Of a stretch of 64,000 nt of DNA, positions 24,153 to 37,435 are shown piece after piece. Location: positions 1,665,318 through 1,729,317 of the forward strand of contig JAESIW010000137.1 in NCBI GenBank assembly GCA_016802295.1, given 5' to 3'. Numbering within the stretch: position 1 is the stretch's first letter; each line of letters begins with the position of its first letter. The position numbers and the translations under genes were made by a program. This DNA comes from Brachionus rotundiformis (taxonomy: Eukaryota > Rotifera > Eurotatoria > Ploima > Brachionidae). A model generated the notes under the pieces. That model was not told the DNA's origin. It worked only from the letters and a program-made list of their open reading frames with translations, and made no database searches.

Positions 24153-25569
24153 ATGCTGGAAACTTATGAAGATATTGAATACCAACCCACTAGCGAAATA
24201 AAAAGCTACAAGGGCTCATATCCGAACAACCAACTAAATAAGGTGAGAAGATATATCATCAATCGGTTCAAAAGAGAAATAAATTCAGAGCTAGAATTCG
24301 AAATAAAAAGAAAATGTGCCATTTTTACCAAAGATATGCTTAATTACAAGCTCTTAGAAAAAAAACCTGAAGAATTTGACGAGCTAAAAATTTTCCACGT
24401 AGATCCACAGCAAAATCCTCTCGTTGACAAAATTTTAGATATTGACGAAGAAGATTTAATCTCTAATCAAGGAAACCATTCAATTGTAAATATAAATTCC
24501 AAAAATTTATGTTTACCAGAGCCTGTTCAAATAATCAAGGATATCATCAACCCCGAAGATGACGATATTCAGTTTTTAAACAAAGATCTTCTTTTGAAGG
24601 TAGAAATTAATTTTAAACTTCGATATATTCATTTAATTTAATAAATTTAATCAAAAGCATGGATGTGACAAATGGTGCTCCAGAAATCTATCAAGTATAA
24701 ATGAAATAAATGATATTGATAGAGAAAATTTGATTTACATTTGTGATTTCTGTCATTTTGATAGCGATAATGAGACAATTATTAGAGAACATTTAGTTGA
24801 AAAAAAACATGGTTCAGCTAGCGAGTTCCTACGCGAAGCTAAATCAGCTGCTCATGCATCTAATGGATTAACATCAAAGCCCTATGATGAATATCTTAAA
24901 TCAATGTTTGATTCCGATAGAAAAATAAATTTTGTTAAAAATAGGTGCTGCATAAGAAATAAGATTATTGATGAGATTAATCATTTTGAAGTCCTGTGCC
25001 CAAAATGCTTCTTTCATTTTGGTCATAAAATTTTGGCAGCATGTCTTCACTTTAAAACCTGTCATAGCCCAACAATGAATGATGAGGTCTATTCAATTGG
25101 TGAGTTTATTCGTACTGAAAGCTTTGAGATAAAAAAGCTTCATTCTTGTGTTAAATGTGGTGTAAATTTTAAAAAACTTTCCGATTTGGCAAAGCATCTA
25201 AAAAATTCTGAGCACTTTCCAGGAAGTCGAAAAAACGAAATAAATATTTTAATCTGTCCATTCGATGACTGCGGCTATAAATCAGCAGATTTCTTTGAAT
25301 TTAAAAACCATATAATGCGGCATCCATTTTTTAATAATTCCACTATTGGAAAATTAGCTAGCATCCAAGTTAAGGTTCTGATATACTTGAGTCCAAAAGT
25401 CTATTTTCACATGCCTAAGAACACAGAAATCACAAACAATGATAAAAAAAATGAACTTGAGGCTATTAATGATCTAATTGAATTGAATTATATTGACGAC
25501 TCGAGGAACCACACGATGCTACAAAAAAGAAACACGTTAAAAAAATATATAACAGATAATTCTGTTTGA
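24153..25569 (+). CDS. C2H2 zinc-finger protein, unrecognised subfamily
   Basis: Two exons, 24153-24599 and 24658-25569, phase 0, 58-nt intron: 452 aa. The first ~150 residues are acidic with no known domain. The second exon has at least four C2H2-type units: CDFCHFD...H...H, CPKCFFHFGH...H...H, CVKCGVNFKKLSDLAKH, and CPFDDCGYKSADFF...H...H. Spacing is irregular and linkers are not of the TGEKP type, so this is not a tandem DNA-reading array. It resembles scattered-finger nuclear proteins such as the ZNF280/POGZ sort. The function is unknown. An acatag acceptor-like site lies 6 nt before the ATG. Confidence 0.8.
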
Positions 25570-27317
25570 TTCATACATATCAGTTGTTTAATTTATTTTT
25601 TATTTTTTTTATGAAATGATTAATTTTTTACAAGATAAAAATAAAAAAAAGTAATTTTTCAACAATAATTTTTATTAAAAATAAACCGGTATTAAATATT
25701 TTATATAATAATATTTAGTGTTTAATGGCTATGATTTAACTGCCTCGTTATTAACGGGTTTTTTTAATATTCTGTTTAATATTGAGTTTTAGAATAAAAA
25801 TTAGATAAATTTTTTTAGTTTACTTTAGAAAAAGTCTAAGAGCAATTCAATAGTTTGATATGTTTTAAAGAAAAATTTGATAATTTTCTTAAATATGAGT
25901 TGTATTTTGTTTGTCATAGATAAAAATATTTCATTTGAATTTAGGCAGAGTCTTGGTAAATTGGAATCAATACTAAGTCTTTTATTCCAGGCGTATGATT
26001 TAGTTTTTGATTAAAAAATTAATAAAATTAATATAAGAATTTAAAAAAAATAAAAAGTTTTTAGAACCACTTTAAATAATTGATAATTTTATTTCAAATT
26101 AAAAAAAAACAAAAAATATCATAGATAAAAAATTTTTATAATTTATATTTTATTAACTGTCCATTTATCTTATCATTGAGTAATGAGATATCCCTTTATT
26201 TTAGTTTGTCTTTTAGGCATTGCTTCATATAACAAATAAACATAAACAACAAATAGCTACCATTTTGTTAGCTTTTTTTATAACAAAATAAATCTTTTTT
26301 GTTTTATTATTTTATTAATTAGAGTGATTATAAGATTAAGGAAATAATTAAATAACCAAATTAGTAAATTGATAATTTCTGCTTAAATTGGAGCCCATGG
26401 GTTAATTCGGCGTCCAAATTTAAAACAAATTTTAGTTCATTTTCATTTTGAGGCCATAATTAAAACTAAATGAATTTTCATAATCAATTTATTTCCATAA
26501 GCGACAGCAAAAAGTAATCTAGTTAAAATTTGGAAAATTTTCCAAATCGACCTTGAGACAAAAAGATTTTTATTATGTTATTAATTAAAAATTTCAAATC
26601 ATAAATTATTTCAAATAAAAATGAATGAGAGCAAAATTGCACTATTTGCAAGCACAGTATTTTGATATATGATTAATTAGTCCAATTTAATGAATACCAA
26701 GCGATTTAGACCCTCAATCAGGCGTACACTGAATCTGAAAATTCAGCTCTCTCGAATAAGTAGATCTTATTCATGCAAAATTTCAAGATATAAAAAACAT
26801 GTCTGACTAGACTATTAGAATTCCGCGCTGTTTCCTTAACATTTTTGCATTGATGCAAATTTAATTTATTCCCAAATGCATCCAAAATCTTGCTCTGAAC
26901 TTACACTCGTATAGTAACACTAATAATTCAAATCTCGCCAGATTCTAAGTAAGCTTAGATTTTGAAATCATTTGATAGTATAATGCATTGCTGAAACAAA
27001 ATTTAACTACACTATAGCAACTTAAAGATATAGAACATATACACACACACACATAACACAAAAATTATAACTCATATAAAAATTAAGATACACCGTTCAG
27101 GTTTATACTTATTCATTTTTAAAATAAATTGAAATTTAAAAATAAAATTCATTCATTATATATATATTTTTTTTTATTTTTTATTAAATTTCTAATTTTT
27201 TATTAATTTTGCAAAGAATAAAATGTCCGAGCGTATTTTAGTCATTTTTTATCATATTAACTTTTTTAGAAAAATTCTAAAATCGACTTTATACGGCCTA
27301 AAGAAAAATTGTACAGT
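25570..27317. other. intergenic
   Basis: AT-rich, 1.7 kb, with an (AC)n tract near 27040-27055 and an AT tract near 27160. A ttttttag site at 27270 could be the acceptor of a 5' leader of the lingerer gene. No exon recognised. Confidence 0.5.
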
Positions 27318-30300
27318 ATGAGTCAAAATGCGACACGTAACACCAAGGGCAATCAAGCTAAAACTGCCTCGAATACAAAACAGACACAGAGTACAGAAGA
27401 CACATCTTCTAGTGGCAAAAATGCGCCATTGCCAAAAGATCCGAACCGAATAGCCGAATCATTGGTTAGTTGTCTGATTAATAGGACTTTTTCTAGATTA
27501 ACTTTAGCTTAAATTTTATGTAGAAACCAACTGCCGAACAGATAAGACTGCAGAGTATTTTGGAGGTTAAGGGTGACAATTTGGAAAATAATGTGAAGGT
27601 AAAACAGATAATCGAAGTTTGTCCAGACGTGAGTGAAGACTCTGCTTTGATGGTTCTTCACGAGAATGACTACGATGTAAATAGGGCTATAGAATTTTTG
27701 ATGGAAGGTGGTGGAGTGTCCGATGATTGGAAAACTGCTGGAACCAAACCCTCAAAGCCAAAGCCGTCTCCAAATCAGTCCATGGAAGAAAACCACACAG
27801 AAGCACCTAAGGCGCCGGCGTTCAAGGACGAACGCCGCAACAGGGACAGAAAATCCAAGCCAAATGACAGAAGACCAAAAGCAAGTCCAGTTACGGCAGA
27901 AAATGGAACTAGTTTGGAAGAGAAAGTGGAAAATTTGGATTTGAAAGAAAATGATGAAGGTGTGTCGAGGCAACAAAATAGACGAGGTGGTGGCAGAGGT
28001 GGATTTAGCGGCCGTGGTCGGGGATTTGGTAGAGGTGCGTTTAGAGGACGTGTTGGCAGAAATGACCGACGTGAGCCAAGGAGAGCTCAAAACGAGTTCG
28101 TTAATTCATCACTTAAAACCACAGTGGATGATCTGGATGAAAATGGCAGGATGCTGAGTCAAAATGAACAGGGTGGAAGCAATTTACGAGAAATTGGTAC
28201 TTGGAGCAATGAACAAGCTGGAAAAGGCAAACGTTTTAATGGACAGTCGAATCTTCTTGTGGAAGAATTTGAAAATATGGATGAAGAATGGCAGGGTGAT
28301 TTGTCCAAGACACAAATTTTTACTGCTAGCACACAAAAAAAAGAACTTGCTGAGACTGTCCAGCAAAGTGACTTTCCAATAGGTCACTTTAATGCTGAAG
28401 AGGCTTCTCAAAATATAAAAAAAGCTGTTGGCATTGTTTCCCAAGTTAGTTCAGCTGGAGTTGTTAGTCAAACACCGGAACAAATTGAGTCAAAGCCTAA
28501 ACATAATCAAATGAAAATACCGCCAAGTGCAAAACCATTGCCTCCACCAAACACAAAAATACCCAAGTCAGCTGTGATTATGCCAGATGGTTCTACAAGT
28601 AATTCGATTAGTTTTAACCTTGACCTTCAATTTGGTGTCGATTTGGACGATCAGTTGACTACAAAAGTAAAAAATGTGCCCAATCAACCAACTCAACAGT
28701 CGAGTGGAAAAAACTTGAACCAAAATTTCTCTAAATCGACCGAGACTGCTACCAATGTACAAAAATCCCAAACTCAACCGCAATCTACCGCAAAACCCCA
28801 ATTATTGAGTCAGACTCAATCTCAACAACAATCTAAAACATTACCAGTGCAGCCACAACGACAACAGTTTCAAAACAAAGATACTGCTCATCTATTGAAT
28901 GTTTCACCATCAAATAAACTATCGAATACCAATACTCAACAACAACCGCTTGGTCAATTGCAGCAAATTCAGACCAATCATCAAAGTAGTCCTACTGCTG
29001 TCAACCCAAGCAAAGTAACACCCAATTCGAATCCCAATCCGCCAACAACTCCAAGCGGATCTGTACCTCCACCCCCCGGCGTAGGCCTGCTCAATCCGAA
29101 TAATTTAGTCAACACAACCAATCCGTACCTAATCGGCTTGCCATATGTAAGTTTAAGTTGCATTAGATTAGCTTAATGTTAAACAATTTAAAAAAAGAAC
29201 TTATTCTTTACTATAAACCATTTTTTCTTGATTCCAATTTATTTGGAAATTTTTGTTATTGAAAAACTTTGCACCTATATGATAAATAATTACTTGGAAG
29301 CAACTTAAACTTGATAATTAAATAATTAATTTGGAAATTAATTCTAGTCTTGTCATTTTGAAAATTAAAAAAAATAAAAAAAAATATGTATTTTTATTTT
29401 TATACATTTTAGCATCGATATTATAAATATTTTAAAGATAATTTATCAATTATTATAAAAAAATTTCAAATTGTATCTTTTTTTTTCTTATCTGATTTTT
29501 CCTTATAAATTATAAATTAATCAATTAAGTAAAAAATGTTTTCATAATTATAAGATTTTATTTTACTTTTTGTTTTATATTAAAAAATAAGTTAAACTAA
29601 TTAAAAAAATTTCATTAAATTTAATTTAAGAACCAAAATTTTCCATATTTTGATCAATCGCAAATCGATGCGAATTTACTACAAATGTACAATCATTTGG
29701 CAAATATGCCTCCACCAGGCGTGGGCGCCTCTAATGGTCAGTCAGGCCCACAGTATCCAAGTATTATTTATTTATTTTGAAAATAAAAAATAACTAAACA
29801 AGTTAATAATTTTATTATTATTAAGTTTCCGATTCAAAATTTCCGCGGACTGAAGTAGCCAACTCAAGCGCTTCATTGAATGCGTCCAATTCGGCCAATG
29901 TCAGTGGACAACTTAATCAGTCACAGCAGCAGCAACAACCGCCAATTAACCTAATACCAAATTTAAACAATTACCCGTTTTTTTTCCCAAACTATCCATA
30001 TCCTAATCTTTTTATGCAAATACCAAACGGCGGTCAAACAACACCAGGAGCTCCGAACCAGCCACCACCGCCTCCATTTGCCAACAAACCGCCATATAAC
30101 TTCCCGAATAATCCAGACGAATATACCAACTATCCAGCTCAACCAAACTCACAGATGAAAAATTCTAGTTCCAATTTGAGTAATGTAAATGACATGACCA
30201 ACCAACCGTATTCGAAAACCGATAAACCGACGAGCGGCTATCATGCTCCGACCCCGCCGAACAACTTTTCCAATCAACTACTGGGCCAACAGACTCAACA

Positions 30301-30523
30301 AGGTCAACATGCCAATTTGGGTAACAATCAATCAGGACCACAGCCAATGGCTTATATAGCGTCCATGATGGCATCTCATAGTGGCAACATGGTTCACCCG
30401 GGCATTCAAGTAAATTAAAGTTTATTCATTTTTTTTATTCGTTTTAATTTTTATTCAAAGGACAACTTGAACAGAAATTCCGGTTCGAGTAGCTTAAAAG
30501 CAAAGTACAGTTGGAACCAGTAG
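27318..30523 (+). CDS. lingerer/UBAP2-UBAP2L family RNA-binding protein
   Basis: Five exons, 27318-27464, 27524-29146, 29631-29760, 29826-30409 and 30461-30523: 2547 nt, 848 aa. A UBA domain lies at about residues 76-110, with the family wording CPDVSEDSALMVLHENDYDV then NRAIEFLMEGG. An RGG/RG box follows (RRGGGRGGFSGRGRGFGRG) at about 185-220. The rest is long, low-complexity Gln/Asn/Pro-rich sequence with PPPPG-type stretches, ending KAKYSWNQ. These proteins associate with ribosomes and stress granules; in Drosophila, lingerer affects growth and copulation. If the 51-nt last intron is retained the protein would end two residues later (GIQVN). Intron 2 (29147-29630) is unusually long. AATAAA for polyadenylation is near 30800. 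Confidence 0.92.
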
Positions 30524-30853
30524 AGCGATCGCCATATAAAAATTCGGTTTAAAATTTTTAGATTTTTTTAAAATGGCGAAAACCAAATCTATCAAGCGAC
30601 CAAAAAGCATGTTTAACTTATAGTTTTTTTTATCATTATAATTTCAAAGATGATTACTGTCATTATTATTATTAGATATTTGATGAATATATTTTTTCTT
30701 TATTTTTGTTTTAAGAGTCCGTTTTTTTTTTTCGTAGAATTCACACAAATATTTTAAAATATTAAAATCAATTGTCTTTTTTTGTTTGAACAGAAATATT
30801 AAATAAAACTCGTTTTTATTAAAAGCCTATCTGTAATCATTTTATATTTTGGT

Positions 30854-31015
30854 TTAAGTTTGCGTATAAAAAGTAGATGGTTTTGGCAAGGGATGTTCTT
30901 GCAGCGCTTTGTCCAGGCTAAATGTATTGCCGATTCCTATTTGTTTAGAATCGTTTTAAATACCCAAATTAGTTAATTTGGTCCAAATGGGTTTTAGTGT
31001 GGGCTTGAAGTTAAG
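30854..31015 (-). CDS. possible 3' exons of an unrecognised minus-strand gene
   Basis: The segment 30854-30936 reads on the minus strand with coding-like composition: IGNTFSLDKALQEHPLPKP, ending STFYTQT and TAA. It is preceded by a tag acceptor. A second segment, 30964-31015 (LNFKPTLKPIWTKLTNLG), is in the same frame, preceded by ctag and followed by GT. The 27 nt between them contain an in-frame stop, so they would need an exceptionally short intron, or the locus is decayed. No upstream exon was found. The family is unknown. Confidence 0.3.
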
Positions 31016-33978
31016 CTAGATATTTTTGTATTTTTCATTTAATTTTTTTCTTTTTTTTTAATTTTTACGGAATATTTATTTCGATTTTTAACTGTAACTC
31101 TTCAAAATTTACTATTTTTGAATTATTAAAAATAAAAAATGGTAAAAATTTTGTTTTTAATTTTAGATGATACATTTTTGTAGAAAAAAAACAGGTAAAA
31201 AATCCATAATTTTTTTTTATCTTATTTCTATTGGTTTATTATCTCTCAATTATCATTTTTTTGTATATATATTTTAAAAGTTATTTATTCATGTATTTTT
31301 TTGATTTTATCTTTATTTTTATCGCTTGAAATATTAGCAAGTTTTATTTTTGTCCTAATTAAAATCATCGATTAGATTAGTAATGATCTTTCCTCAAAAA
31401 GAAAGTATTCTGATAATTAGAATATTAATTTATTTTTAAATTGAATACAAATTTTTTAGAAAATTTAAATTAAAGTTATTTTCAACTGACTAAATTAAAT
31501 TAAAAAATTAATTGATTCAGAAGAAAATTCTTTTGAATTGTATTATATTAACAAAATACTGATTTTTAAACAATTCCCCTTGATTATATGTATAAAAATA
31601 AAATAATCAATTTTCAACTAAGATACTTCAACTAAGCTTTTAAATTTAGAGGGTTCTAGTAAAAAATTTTTTGATTTTTAATTGATTTTTTATTACTTTG
31701 ACTACTAAAAACACAACTGCCTAATAAATTTTTGATTTCGATGCTTCTAGCGCTTATGTTTTAGATTAAAGTGTGTAAAATACTATTTAAATTAAGTTTT
31801 AGTGGCCCTTTAACTCTTCGCAGTTGTTATATATTTGTTTGATTATACAAAAATATTAAAATAAAATAAAATTTTCTATTAAAAAAGTTGTTCACTAACA
31901 TTTAATAATTCTTAATAATTTGCACGAATTTTTACCCAACTTGAATTAAATCTGATGAACATTTCTTGGCTGAAATTAAATATCTCATGATTTTTTTTAA
32001 TACTTAAAAAATAGAATTAAAATTTTAATAAATTTAATAAAATAATTTTGAAAATTAAAATACCAAAATAAAATGAGATTATAAATCGATAAGTGGTCAT
32101 AAAGTTACATTAATTGGTTTTACACCGCTTTGCAAAATTTTGCAACCAAATACAAATCATTCTTGTTTAATTTCAAATTCAGTTGATTATTATTTAGTTA
32201 ATATAATTCATTTAGTTAGTTTGTTTTTATTTATTTAATAATGAAAAAATGTTTTATGTTTAAAAGTATCCAAACCTACAATTCAAATCAATAAATTTGC
32301 TTAATTTTATCTGTAATTTTTTCTTGGACTTTCTTTTAATTCTCATGAATAGAATAAAACTAAAAAACTTGTGTACAATTTTGTTTTTTTTATATCTATA
32401 CTTAAGATATCAAAAATTGAATAATTGAATTATTAAATTTAAAATAAAATGTTCAAAACTTTATAATAAGTGCCTCGTTCATACAAATAAGCATATATTT
32501 GAACTCTGGAAACATTTAACATAGCCTAATGTTTACCTAATTTACTTATTTAAATAATTTTAGATAATCTAGCATCTTAAGTTTGCTAGATAAAGTAAAA
32601 AAACTATCTGTTTAATGTTATTGGCGCGCTTTTTGAATATATATGACTCAATAGCCATAAATAAAGAGAGATAATAAACAGATAGCTGAGTTTCCTTCCT
32701 TGAAATCAGTCTAATGGACTGAGCACAAATGAATGAAAACAATTTAGCAGGTAAAATTTTTTGTTAAATGTTAGAGATTTTGATATTTGATAAAATTGAG
32801 GAAAAAAGATCATAGCGCTTTCCACCATATGATAATGTAATCTTCCATGACGAATAGATCTAGAGCCAAAGTCTTTGAGTAATGCCAAGGGATTATTTTA
32901 CGGTTTTCTTTTTTATTTTCTTCGATTTCTCTATTCCACCAAGACTAATTAAACACAATGCTCATTTTTAATAAACTCTTAAAAAACTACGGTCAAAAGA
33001 AAAGATAATTTTTGAATGTAATTTAAATTATCTTCAACCAAATATTAACATGATATGCTACATTAAAATACTTTAAAGTATTTTATTTAATTTAATTTAA
33101 TTGCCATGCTATTTCTATAATTCCATTAACGAACTATTTCAGATTACTTGCCAAATTAAATTTTATAACATTATTTTTAATTAAAGATAGTAAATTTAAG
33201 AGATTGATTCGAATAAATTTTAGCAAATAATTTTCATAAGCTTTTTGATTTGAGCTTAAAAATTACATATAACAGAGTTGGTCGGATTTAGCTTAGCAAT
33301 TCATGGGCTCTAAATTGATCAAATTAATTAATGTCATTAACTTTTCATTAAAAACCTATCCTCTTTTTTTTAATAAACCTAAGCAAAATATTTGCATTAT
33401 TTTATTAATGATTCCATTAGAGAGAACTAAATTCGAATAGGATAAAGCGCAACACATGCTGATGCCAATCATTATTCTGGTAGAACATAAAATTTAAGCA
33501 GATAGATAGAATTTTAATTTAGAAGAAACTTAAATACTTTCAAAATTTTATCATTCTAGTCGAATATTGTTTGCTTGATTTATTATCTTACCAAGTTTTA
33601 ATTTTTTCTTAGCAGCATTCAGCCAACCAGATAGGCTATAGATAAGCTTGTTCGTCTTAACGAGCCTGGTAAACGAATACGATTTCAGGAAACCCACTAG
33701 TTAGATTTATTAAGTAGTCTTTAAGTCATAATTAAATTTTATTTATTTTCCAGCTATCTATACCTTTGAAAGATAATAAATTTAAGTCATGATCAAAATT
33801 TTATTACTTCTTAGCAATTCAGAATAGATTTAATTACAAATAAATTGTATCTTTATTTTTTTAGAAAAATTTATTCCAAAAGTAATGCTTTTTTATTAAC
33901 TTGGTAAATAGTTATAAAAACTAGAAGAATTATTTTGGGTAGAGAATATCATTTAATAAAAAAAAAATAAAAAAAAAG
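31016..33978. other. long intergenic region upstream of the MyoD-type gene
   Basis: About 3 kb, AT-rich. It should contain regulatory DNA of the bHLH gene, but I cannot name sites reliably. Open frames such as 32706-32888 show no domain. Confidence 0.5.
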
Positions 33979-35405
33979 ATGATGACTGAGTATTCCAGTT
34001 TGGGCGGCAAAATTGGATCACAGGACTTTCAGGTCTCATATCCGGCCGACTCGTATCAGGGCCCGAACGAAAACTACACAATCAACCCAAACTTCTCCCA
34101 GTATCACCAGGTTTACGCTGACATGGTCACTAGCCAAGAGTCTGGCTACACATTTTCCAACTTTTACACCACAGCCAACTACCAGCCACAGAGTAGCGCA
34201 AATGTTCCCTACGCCTACGAGTACAGCTATTCGGTTGATGATCCACGGTTTGACAATTGTTCATGGTCTAGCGAGAGCAAAAAGTACCAGAATTTATCCG
34301 AAAACGTTCCACTCAATGGCAAACCCAAAACCAAGAGCCATGGGATGAAGCAGCGGCACAAAGAGCCATTTGGTGACTCAGAAAACGCCAAAATGCTCAT
34401 GGACAAGATTCAGGATAACCAAAAACAAGATTTAGAATTGGCACAGACCGAGTGCAGCGCTGGACCGGTTTGCACGGCTAATTCAACTGGTCGCAAATGT
34501 TTGACATGGGCATGCAAGGTGTGCAAAAAAAAGACATCTACGCCGGACCGCCGCAAACAGGCTACAATGCGCGAACGCCGTCGTTTAAGAAAGGTAAACG
34601 AGGCGTTTGAGACTCTTAAAAAGCGAACATGTCCCAATCCGAATCAACGTTTGCCAAAGGTTGAAATACTCAGAAATGCCATCGAGTATATAGAAAATTT
34701 AGAAGAATTGCTTAAAAATTCGCCTAACCACTCTTCTGGATCAAAGAATGGTTCGGCTACTCAAAATTCCTCTTCCCGCTACACTTTCAAAACAGCTCAG
34801 TATTTCAGCTCGGCAAATAGCAGTTCCTATTTGTCCGAAGACAATGGATCTAATTCTTCCGATGTAAGACAATAATTAATTATTAAAAAAAATAAATAAA
34901 TTTTACATCTTAATTATTATTAATTATTTATTTGTAGAGTAATCATTTACAATTGGTGGATGCTAGCACAAAAATTTATGATGAACAGTTCCCCCCGTAT
35001 TTAGGTAAGCCCAGTACCTGTATTAATTAGATTTAAGTAGATAAAGATAACAAAGTTTATATTTGATTGGTTGTGTTTTTGTTTATTCTAAACTTAGATT
35101 TTATTTGTTTCTATTGAGGTCATTAATTATTATAGACAATAAACTACATCCAATTAAATTAATACTTGTTGATTTAAGAAACAACTGTTTAAGTGATTCG
35201 TTGTTAATGTATTAATTTTGTTTATTAATTATGTTTTTAAGAAAAAACAGAGGCAAATTCGGCATCTAGCTTGAACAAGCTTTCAATGATAGTGGCTGGA
35301 ATAAACACAAATGGCAACAAGCAACAGTCTAATCCAAGCGTGTCGATTAATGCAACTGGATCGTGTGGTCTCAGCCCCAATAGTCTTAAGATGTCAAGTC
35401 CATGA
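33979..35405 (+). CDS. MyoD-family myogenic bHLH transcription factor
   Basis: Three exons, 33979-34863, 34938-35004 and 35242-35405: 1116 nt, 371 aa. Residues 174-185 are the Cys/Trp motif CLTWACKVCKKK that precedes the basic region in myogenic factors and contacts Pbx. The basic region RRKQATMRERRRLRKVNEAF (191-210) keeps the Ala-Thr pair and the junction Lys that define myogenic bHLHs. HLH continues to about 245 with the family signature NPNQRLPKVEILRNAIEYIE. The C-terminal segment SLNKLSMIVAGI corresponds in position to vertebrate helix III. The N-terminal 170 residues are Tyr/Ser/Gln-rich, as in activation domains. It is probably the single muscle-determination factor of this animal. Local GC rises over the gene. 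Confidence 0.95.
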
Positions 35406-36184
35406 TAGTTGATTAAGTGAATATTATTATTTTTTTTTCTCTAAATTAATTGTTGATTAACTTTATATTCTCGAATGTAAAATTTTTGTGTCTATTTGTT
35501 TTAATCTATTACCTGATAACAGCCTTTGAAAAATAAACTATTTTCAAATTATTATTTTTTATGCTAGTTTTCTTTTATTGAATAAAAAATATAAATATAA
35601 AGTTGTTAATTGATTCTAAAATAGTTTTTTTTTCATAAACATAGAATAAGTAGGATAATTTATTTATTAGGAAAAAAAGTTAGACAATAAGATAAAATTA
35701 TTAAATGATGAAAGCAACATAATCTCATTAGAGTTGATTTTATCGGATTCAAATCGAAGAAGGATATGCTGGGAAGATTAGATCCCCAACTGTGGTTTAG
35801 TCAAAACCTTGCTGTAATAGTCACCGTCCTTAACCATTTTGTTTTAGCAATTGCTCTAAAAATAAAAATAACGTATTTGATTCACTATCTTCAGTATTTG
35901 TATTTTGGTGTACTACTGTAACTATTCGGCACTAAGGGGTTCATACTTAATTAAATTAAATAAAAGAAATTGATTACTTTTCATAAACTTAATTTAAAGA
36001 AGTGACCACTTCTAGTTGCAAAGTATTAACTAGTTTTGAGAGTCGATTCGGCTAAAGTCGAGTTTAATTTTTAGAAAATCGACTTCTATTCGACTAGTAA
36101 TCTTATGAATCGAATAAAGCCGATCGCACAAGATAGCTAAGCGAAAAAGATTAATACTTTAAGTGACCTTAATCAACCATTTAC
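35406..36184. other. 3' flank/intergenic
   Basis: AATAAA at about 35531 may polyadenylate the bHLH gene. The rest is AT-rich with no coding signal. Confidence 0.5.
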
Positions 36185-36262
36185 TTCACTTAGGAAAATT
36201 TGAACCTTTGATCTTGTGATCAAATAGAATTCTAAATGTGAGCTGATCGAACCACTCTACCA
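36185..36262 (-). pseudogene. degenerate class II tRNA-like sequence
   Basis: On the minus strand there is an A-box-like TGGTAGAGTGGTTCGATC and a B-box-like GGTTCAAATTT. Between them is a perfect TTGATC-ACAA-GATCAA hairpin in the position of a long variable arm (Leu/Ser type). The acceptor and anticodon stems do not pair. It is either a dead tRNA or the head of a tRNA-derived SINE. Confidence 0.35.
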
Positions 36263-36266
36263 TATA

Positions 36267-36471
36267 CCCTATGCAAATAAGTGCCCCCAAAATTGTGTCT
36301 TTATTGAAGAATTCAAGCCCTTAGATGATAGAAAATTTTCTTCAAATTAAATATTTTATAATGATCTTAGTATGCTTCACAAGAAAGCAATAAAGATAGA
36401 ACTAAGCCACTTTTGATTAGCTTTTAAAAAGGGGGGGGGGTCTTGTGGAAGGGGACACTTATTTACAAGGG
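36267..36471. mobile_element. MITE-like element, copy 1
   Basis: About 205 bp bounded by inverted termini: CCCTATGCAAATAAGTGCCC at the left and, on the other strand, CCCTTGTAAATAAGTGTCCC at the right. It has no ORF. It contains a G10 run at 36431-36440. The interior matches the copy at 45101-45273 in reverse orientation at roughly 90% by eye. Confidence 0.65.
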
Positions 36472-36960
36472 AATATAGTACCATCGGCTCGACAAATGGA
36501 ACAATGGGAGCGCATAGAGACATCAAGAACAGGCTTGCAAAACCAAAAGGAGTATTTGCCAAACTTAAACTAGTATGCAAATCAAAGTACTACAGCAAGG
36601 ACACTAAAATCAAGATATACAACACTGAAGTATAATCAAAACTGATATAGAAGCGAATGTTGGGGAATTTCAGAGTTGCAAACTAAACACCTTCCAAACT
36701 AGTATAAAATAAAAGACTGCGATGGCTTAGACATATACTTAGAATGAAAAGAATACGAATACCCAACAGAGCTCTACAATGAACATCGAAAGGGCGTTAG
36801 GTCGTAAATATGAAGGTCAGCTATTATGAAAGAGCTCACCAAAATGAGAAAGACATCAGGAAACAAGTAAGGGTAAAGGCAAAAGATCGACTTGAGTGGA
36901 AATCAGAAGTAATGATGCTCCACAAGGGTTTAATAAGGAAAAAACATAATGAAGTTTCAT
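36472..36960 (+). mobile_element. RTE-type LINE C-terminal relic
   Basis: Plus-strand reading gives STIGSTNGTMGAHRDIKNRL, AKPKGVFAKLKLVCKSKYYS and KDTKIKIYNTEV, then a degenerate RLRWLRHILRMKRIR. These follow the order of the C-terminal part of RTE-like reverse transcriptases (strand 'YLGS...', 'LRWLGHVLRM'). Several stops and frame changes make it dead. Confidence 0.75.
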
Positions 36961-37435
36961 AGTTAATAAAAAGTTCTTATAAAATTGTTAAACAGTTTAT
37001 TAAGTTATTAATCTGAGTTTATCATTTAATGAGTTTCCATTAGATGTCTTTAATATTATGAGTTTGAATTTTGGAAAATTAATCGCAGCGAAATATCTAC
37101 TTTGTTAAAATAATGACTTTTTTTTGTTTTTTCATTTTCATTTTTGTCTACTTAAAAGTCCATTTTTTTATCAATTTTAAAATACTATATTTATGTAGAA
37201 TATTTTTTATTTAAATATTGGGTTACGCTTGTGTCAAAAATTAGACAATTTTTTTACATTGATGTCGCATAGGTCTCAAAATACGTCTCTTCCTCACAGT
37301 GTAATGGCTTAGAATAAATGAATACCTAATAAATTAATCAAATAGAAATTGTCTTTTCTTTTTTTTGAAGTCGAAATAAAAGTCGACTTTAGTAGAACCT
37401 GATTTTACATTAAATGAATGCAGAGTAATATACTA
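36961..37435. other. intergenic between retroelement relics
   Basis: AT-rich; no feature recognised. Confidence 0.4.

Noticed and set aside
32706..32888. 60-codon minus ORF
   Set aside because: No domain, no conserved context.
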